Source: a virus. Taken from it: a DNA stretch of 41,643 bases. This document shows positions 39,507-41,643 of the stretch, one piece after another (position 1 is the stretch's first letter; every line of letters begins with the position of its first letter). The DNA is taken from the IMG/VR virus record IMGVR_UViG_3300004163_000005, positions 1 through 41,643 of that record, one strand, 5' to 3'. Both the position numbers and the translations under genes were made by a program. The notes beneath the pieces were generated by a model. It ran no database searches. It was not told the DNA's origin and saw only the letters and a program-made list of their open reading frames with translations.

Positions 39507-39946
39507 TTTCCACCACTCATAGCTTGCTTGATTGCTTTCTCTTGCAGGCGCAATTGATTCTTCAATGCTTCCAACTTGCCCAGTTGCGCCTCCCAAACCT
39601 CTTTGCCTACACTCAATTTTGCACCGCGTAAATCGGCAATCCAGGCGGTAATATCGTGTGTCTCTAATGCCACTTCCAACGCCGGCAAATACTCCAGCGG
39701 AAAACGCCAGCCTTCACGGCTTTCCGCTGTCCAGCTATCCAATTGGTGCTTGGTAATCTCGTGACCGACCAACTCGCTCATCTTGGCTGCGATCTGGTAA
39801 CGGCTTAGCGGCGACAGCTTGATTAGCTCGCTCAGTAAACTCCGCAGCTGCGCACCAATATCTAATGATCCCGGCTTACCGCCGCGTTCGACCGGCACAA
39901 CTACCATGTCAAATAAATCGACTGTCAATGGATCACGCGCCTTCAT
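39503..39946 (-). CDS. Ner-adjacent DNA-binding-like protein
   Basis: This 147-residue protein (PLTVDLFDMVVVPVERGGKP, LSRYQIAAKMSELVGHEITK, HQLDSWTAESREGWRFPLEY) matches a family found immediately after ner in many Mu-like prophages. The phrase YQIAAKMSELVGHEITKHQL reads as a helix-turn-helix. The ATG at 39946 overlaps Ner by 14 bases; a GTG two codons upstream is possible. Its role is unknown, perhaps early transcription control. Confidence 0.75.
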   Translation of the reverse strand: MKARDPLTVDLFDMVVVPVERGGKPGSLDIGAQLRSLLSELIKLSPLSRYQIAAKMSELVGHEITKHQLDSWTAESREGWRFPLEYLPALEVALETHDITAWIADLRGAKLSVGKEVWEAQLGKLEALKNQLRLQEKAIKQAMSGGK

Positions 39947-40289
39947 GTTCACGAAGCCGCTGATCTTTTACATTGACGCCGGGAGCGAAACGCTTAAACT
40001 TTAAACCTCTGAAACCGCGTGGCTTAGGTTCGCCATTCTCGTAGTAGCGGCTGGGCCAAATGTCCTTGGGATGCAAGCCCAAGGCAGCAGCAATGCGTTT
40101 TTCAGAGGCGGGGTAGCTTTGGGTGAGTGCGCGCGATAAGGTGGTGCCTGTCGACAGATTGTGCTCTTCGGCCAATGCCTTCATTGTCCACCCTGCCTTA
40201 TGCAGGGCGGCGACAACGTCGGAAGGGTGCCAATCCTCGGCAGGGGGTTCTGCCGCAGGACTGGCTTTTTTTTCGGTTTGGGTAGTCAT
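39933..40289 (-). CDS. ner: Ner-like early regulator
   Basis: This 118-residue protein has a classic Ner/Nlp domain at residues about 20-85: DWHPSDVVAALHKAGWTMKA, LAEEHNLSTGTTLSRALTQ, SYPASEKRIAAALGLHPKDI and WPSRYYENG. Ner of Mu represses the early and repressor promoters by binding between them. The ATG at 40289 fits the early promoter at 40326-40354; a longer in-frame start at 40382 would sit upstream of the -10 and is rejected. The 14-bp palindrome inside that promoter is the likely binding site. Confidence 0.92.
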   Translation of the reverse strand: MTTQTEKKASPAAEPPAEDWHPSDVVAALHKAGWTMKALAEEHNLSTGTTLSRALTQSYPASEKRIAAALGLHPKDIWPSRYYENGEPKPRGFRGLKFKRFAPGVNVKDQRLREHEGA

Positions 40290-40325
40290 ATGTTTTTTGT
40301 CTCTGGGGTTGTTTAAGGTGTAGAC

Positions 40326-40354
40326 ATTAAACTCCAAAATTTTGGATACGTCAA
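40326..40354 (-). promoter_or_regulatory. Early promoter Pe, sigma-70 type
   Basis: TTGACG (-35, 40354-40349), 17 bases, TTTAAT (-10, 40331-40326) read on the minus strand. The ner ATG lies about 37 bases downstream of the -10. This is the best sigma-70 match in the intergenic region and faces the early operon. Confidence 0.75.
40333..40346. promoter_or_regulatory. 14-bp palindrome in the Pe spacer, probable Ner operator
   Basis: TCCAAAATTTTGGA is perfectly self-complementary and lies entirely between the -35 and -10 of Pe. A protein bound there would block RNA polymerase. Ner is the most likely ligand; a second repressor cannot be excluded. Confidence 0.6.
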
Positions 40355-40378
40355 CACAATAAACACCTAAATTTTTAT

Positions 40379-40387
40379 GCATTAATT
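40379..40387 (+). promoter_or_regulatory. Repressor operator-like half-site near Pe
   Basis: GCATTAATT matches eight of nine bases of the GCATCAATT half-site that builds the operators at 40446-40508. It lies about 25 bases upstream of the Pe -35. Confidence 0.35.
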
Positions 40388-40415
40388 CGTAGTTAGCCTA
40401 ATTTATGGAGTCAAT

Positions 40416-40511
40416 ATGAAATTAAAACTAAATCAATTGCTTAGGATTGATGCGCGCGCATCAATTAAAATCAGCGCCTTGCATCAATTCCACCAAGGAA
40501 TTGATGCATGA
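40416..40511 (+). CDS. 31-residue leader ORF upstream of the repressor
   Basis: An ATG with GGAG five bases upstream (40407-40410) opens 31 codons (MKLKLNQLLRIDARASIKIS... to GIDA). The TGA overlaps the repressor ATG (ATGA at 40508-40511). The ORF runs through both palindromic operators, so its sequence is largely dictated by them. Translational coupling to the repressor or attenuation of its translation is likely. It could also be an incidental ORF, but the Shine-Dalgarno and overlap argue otherwise. Confidence 0.5.
   Translation: MKLKLNQLLRIDARASIKISALHQFHQGIDA
40446..40465. promoter_or_regulatory. 20-bp perfect palindrome, repressor operator candidate
   Basis: ATTGATGCGCGCGCATCAAT is fully self-complementary and built from two inverted copies of the half-site GCATCAAT. 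It lies upstream of the repressor gene inside the leader ORF. It is most likely an operator for the S24-type repressor. Confidence 0.65.
40480..40508. promoter_or_regulatory. Inverted repeat over the repressor ribosome binding site
   Basis: TGCATCAATTCC (40480-40491) and GGAATTGATGCA (40497-40508) are perfect 12-bp arms around ACCAA. The right arm contains most of the AAGGA site (40495-40499) and ends on the A of the repressor ATG. As DNA it is an operator pair; as RNA it would form a stem that hides the ribosome binding site. Confidence 0.65.
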
Positions 40512-41410
40512 CAATTGGAACCAGATTAAAGGAATGGAGGGCCTCAAAAGACCTAAGTCAAAAGGACGCAAGCTCCATTTCTGGAGTATCGTTTAGCACA
40601 TACCAAAATTATGAAATGGATATAAGTCCTCCAGGAGCTAAATCACTAACAGGTTTTATTAACGCTGGAATTAATGCCAATTGGTTAATGACTGGCGAAG
40701 GGCCGATGCTACTGGAAGATGCCGTGCAGCTGCCGCCCGGCCTGAGAATCAAGATAGACAACATAAAAGCTGAAGGCGGTGATCAAGAAGCGGCGGCTCG
40801 CCGACAAGCGGATACGCTTCAGCTTTGCGCCGAATTTAAAGAAGCGCAAAGCCTCATTACAACAATAACCAATGAAATAGGCGTTGCTCTACCTAAAAAA
40901 ACATTCGAAAGCTTTATGGAGCTGTTATGGCTTAGTGCGGGCGAGAAAAGCGATTTGGTAAAATCAGCTGTTGCGGAACTGTCAACATATATAGATCAAC
41001 TGGCTCTGGTGCCGTTTTATGATGTAGAAGCCTCGGCCGGTCATGGTTCACTGGTTGATCAAGAGCAGCAAATCAGCCAAATGGCCTTTAGAAAGGATTG
41101 GTTAAAACAAAAAGGCCTGCAATCCAATAAATGCGCGCTAATCAAGGCCAAAGGTGACAGTATGGAGCCCACTATCTATGATGGCGACTTGCTGTTGGTG
41201 GACGTCAGCATTGACAGCATTAAAGATGACTCGATTTATATAATACAAGCCGATCATCATCTTAGCGTCAAACGCATACAGCAAGACTTTGACGGCTCAC
41301 TGATAGTTATCAGTGATAATCCGCGTTATGAAAAGCGTATAATCAGCTCAGTGCAAGCAAAAGAGGTAAAAATTGCGGGGCGCGTAAGGTGGTACGGCCA
41401 TGAAATATAA
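40508..41410 (+). CDS. S24/LexA-like phage repressor
   Basis: This 300-residue protein maintains lysogeny. The N-terminal helix-turn-helix spans about residues 5-60 (RLKEWRASKDLSQKDASSIS). The C-terminal S24 peptidase domain has the catalytic Ser218 (KAKGDSMEPTIYDGD) and Lys255 (HHLSVKRIQ). An Ala177-Gly178 pair (DVEASAGHGS) is a candidate self-cleavage site, so induction by RecA and DNA damage is likely. This differs from the Mu c repressor, which is not a LexA-type protease. AAGGA at 40495-40499 is the ribosome binding site. Confidence 0.92.
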   Translation: MTIGTRLKEWRASKDLSQKDASSISGVSFSTYQNYEMDISPPGAKSLTGFINAGINANWLMTGEGPMLLEDAVQLPPGLRIKIDNIKAEGGDQEAAARRQADTLQLCAEFKEAQSLITTITNEIGVALPKKTFESFMELLWLSAGEKSDLVKSAVAELSTYIDQLALVPFYDVEASAGHGSLVDQEQQISQMAFRKDWLKQKGLQSNKCALIKAKGDSMEPTIYDGDLLLVDVSIDSIKDDSIYIIQADHHLSVKRIQQDFDGSLIVISDNPRYEKRIISSVQAKEVKIAGRVRWYGHEI

Positions 41411-41583
41411 TTGCGCCAAATAAACAACAAAAATAATCGGTTTAAGCTAATTTTCCGACAAATGACGCGCAATCAATAAATTGAGTAAAATTTAAGCAAA
41501 AACTAAGCTCAGCTTAATCATCCCGCCACTTCCGGCCAAATCCCCGTTAATCCCTCTTTACGACATATATCTCGCTTCTTCAC
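41411..41583. other. Prophage left-end terminal region, no gene
   Basis: These 173 bases after the repressor hold no gene. GCCAAAT occurs at 41415-41421 and 41535-41541, and TTAAGC words recur (three times, two direct and one inverted). The outermost bases read inward on the minus strand GTGAAGAAGCGAGATATATG, similar to the Mu right-end TGAAGCGG style. Transposase binding sites are expected here. Confidence 0.5.
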
Positions 41584-41588
41584 AGAAC
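41584..41588. repeat. Target-site duplication, right copy (AGAAC)
   Basis: AGAAC repeats the word at 56-60 directly outside the right terminus. If the prophage ended at 41584 with ACA, the flank would read GAACA and the duplication would be off by one, so the last base is uncertain. Confidence 0.55.
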
Positions 41589-41643
41589 AGCCCGTTAGGG
41601 GTGCGGCAGGGAGGCCGCACGTCAGCAGAGGGGCAGGAGCCCC
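41589..41643. other. Host flank right of the prophage
   Basis: This short GC-rich stretch contains small inverted words (TGCGGC...GCCGCA and GGGGC...GCCCC). It is too short to assign a host gene. Confidence 0.5.

Larger units (their letters stand above)
61..41583 (-). mobile_element. Mu-like transposable prophage, essentially complete, siphovirus-type tail
   Basis: A transposase of MuA type, a MuB-type ATPase, Ner, gp16-like, Mor, gp25/26/27/28-like genes, head, tail and lysis genes follow one another with almost no gaps. Both ends abut the same 5-bp word AGAAC (56-60 and 41584-41588), as expected for Mu-type transposition. The left end reads TGTAGCGCGGCGCGATAT and the right end, read inward on the minus strand, GTGAAGAAGCGAGATAT. 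They share GCG-GATAT near the terminus, but the exact last base at the right end is uncertain by 1-2 nt because a TG...CA end would fall at 41584 or 41582. No tyrosine or serine integrase was seen. Gene order is reversed relative to the window. Confidence 0.9.

Noticed and set aside
40290-40382. N-terminal extension of Ner
   Set aside because: It would start upstream of the -10 of the early promoter and would not be transcribed from it.
1-41643. tRNA or rRNA genes and a site-specific integrase
   Set aside because: No cloverleaf, conserved tRNA arm or rRNA segment, and no tyrosine or serine recombinase, was noticed on either strand; integration is explained by the DDE transposase.

Overview
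The window is one essentially complete Mu-like transposable prophage of about 41.5 kb with about 60 bp of host DNA on each side. The call rests on a DDE transposase (MuA type), an AAA+ target-DNA activator (MuB type), Ner, gp16-like, DUF3164 and Mor-like proteins, a Mu-type gp25/gp26/gp27/gp28 block, and a 5-bp direct repeat (AGAAC) just outside both ends. Nearly all genes lie on the minus strand, so the phage's conventional left end is at the right of the window. Only the repressor, its small upstream ORF and one orphan gene in the tail region are on the plus strand. The host is probably a gammaproteobacterium; REP-type palindromes starting with GTAG inside the phage recall methanotroph (Methylococcales) genomes, but that is inference.

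Layout in order of transcription, right to left. (1) Immunity, 41410-40290: an S24/LexA-type repressor preceded by a 31-codon ORF made of operator half-sites, facing an early promoter with a perfect palindrome in its spacer. (2) Early/replication operon, 40289-29727: ner, a DNA-binding-like protein, a DUF5131 (Gp37/Gp68) protein, transposase A, activator B, then small accessory genes (HTH proteins, DUF3164, DUF2786, gp16-like) ending with a Mor-type activator. (3) Accessory/immunity island, 29730-27615: a small gene split by a REP hairpin, a zinc-ribbon membrane-protein moron, and a Bro-N antirepressor with its own promoter and a structured C4/Ash-like leader. (4) Lysis, 27436-25452: GH24-type lysozyme, an envelope protein, a holin-like protein, a DksA/TraR zinc-finger protein and a gp25-like protein. 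(5) Packaging and head, 25441-16110: terminase subunits, portal, MuF-like protein, scaffold, capsid and connectors. (6) Tail fibres, 16113-13673, unusually placed between connector and tail genes. (7) Tail, 13669-211: terminator, tube, G/GT chaperone with a programmed -1 frameshift, tape measure, and a siphovirus-like tip ending in large repeat-rich proteins and a LamG-domain protein.

The phage is a mosaic: Mu-type replication, regulation and packaging joined to a non-contractile tail, since no sheath, baseplate-spike or Mu tail-fibre-switch genes were seen. The strongest new observations are the UUUUUUA frameshift site with an 8-bp stem in the tail chaperone gene; the c4/Ash-like RNA leader plus antirepressor; the operator-overlapping leader ORF of the repressor; and two REP-type insertions inside phage genes, one in frame and one disruptive.
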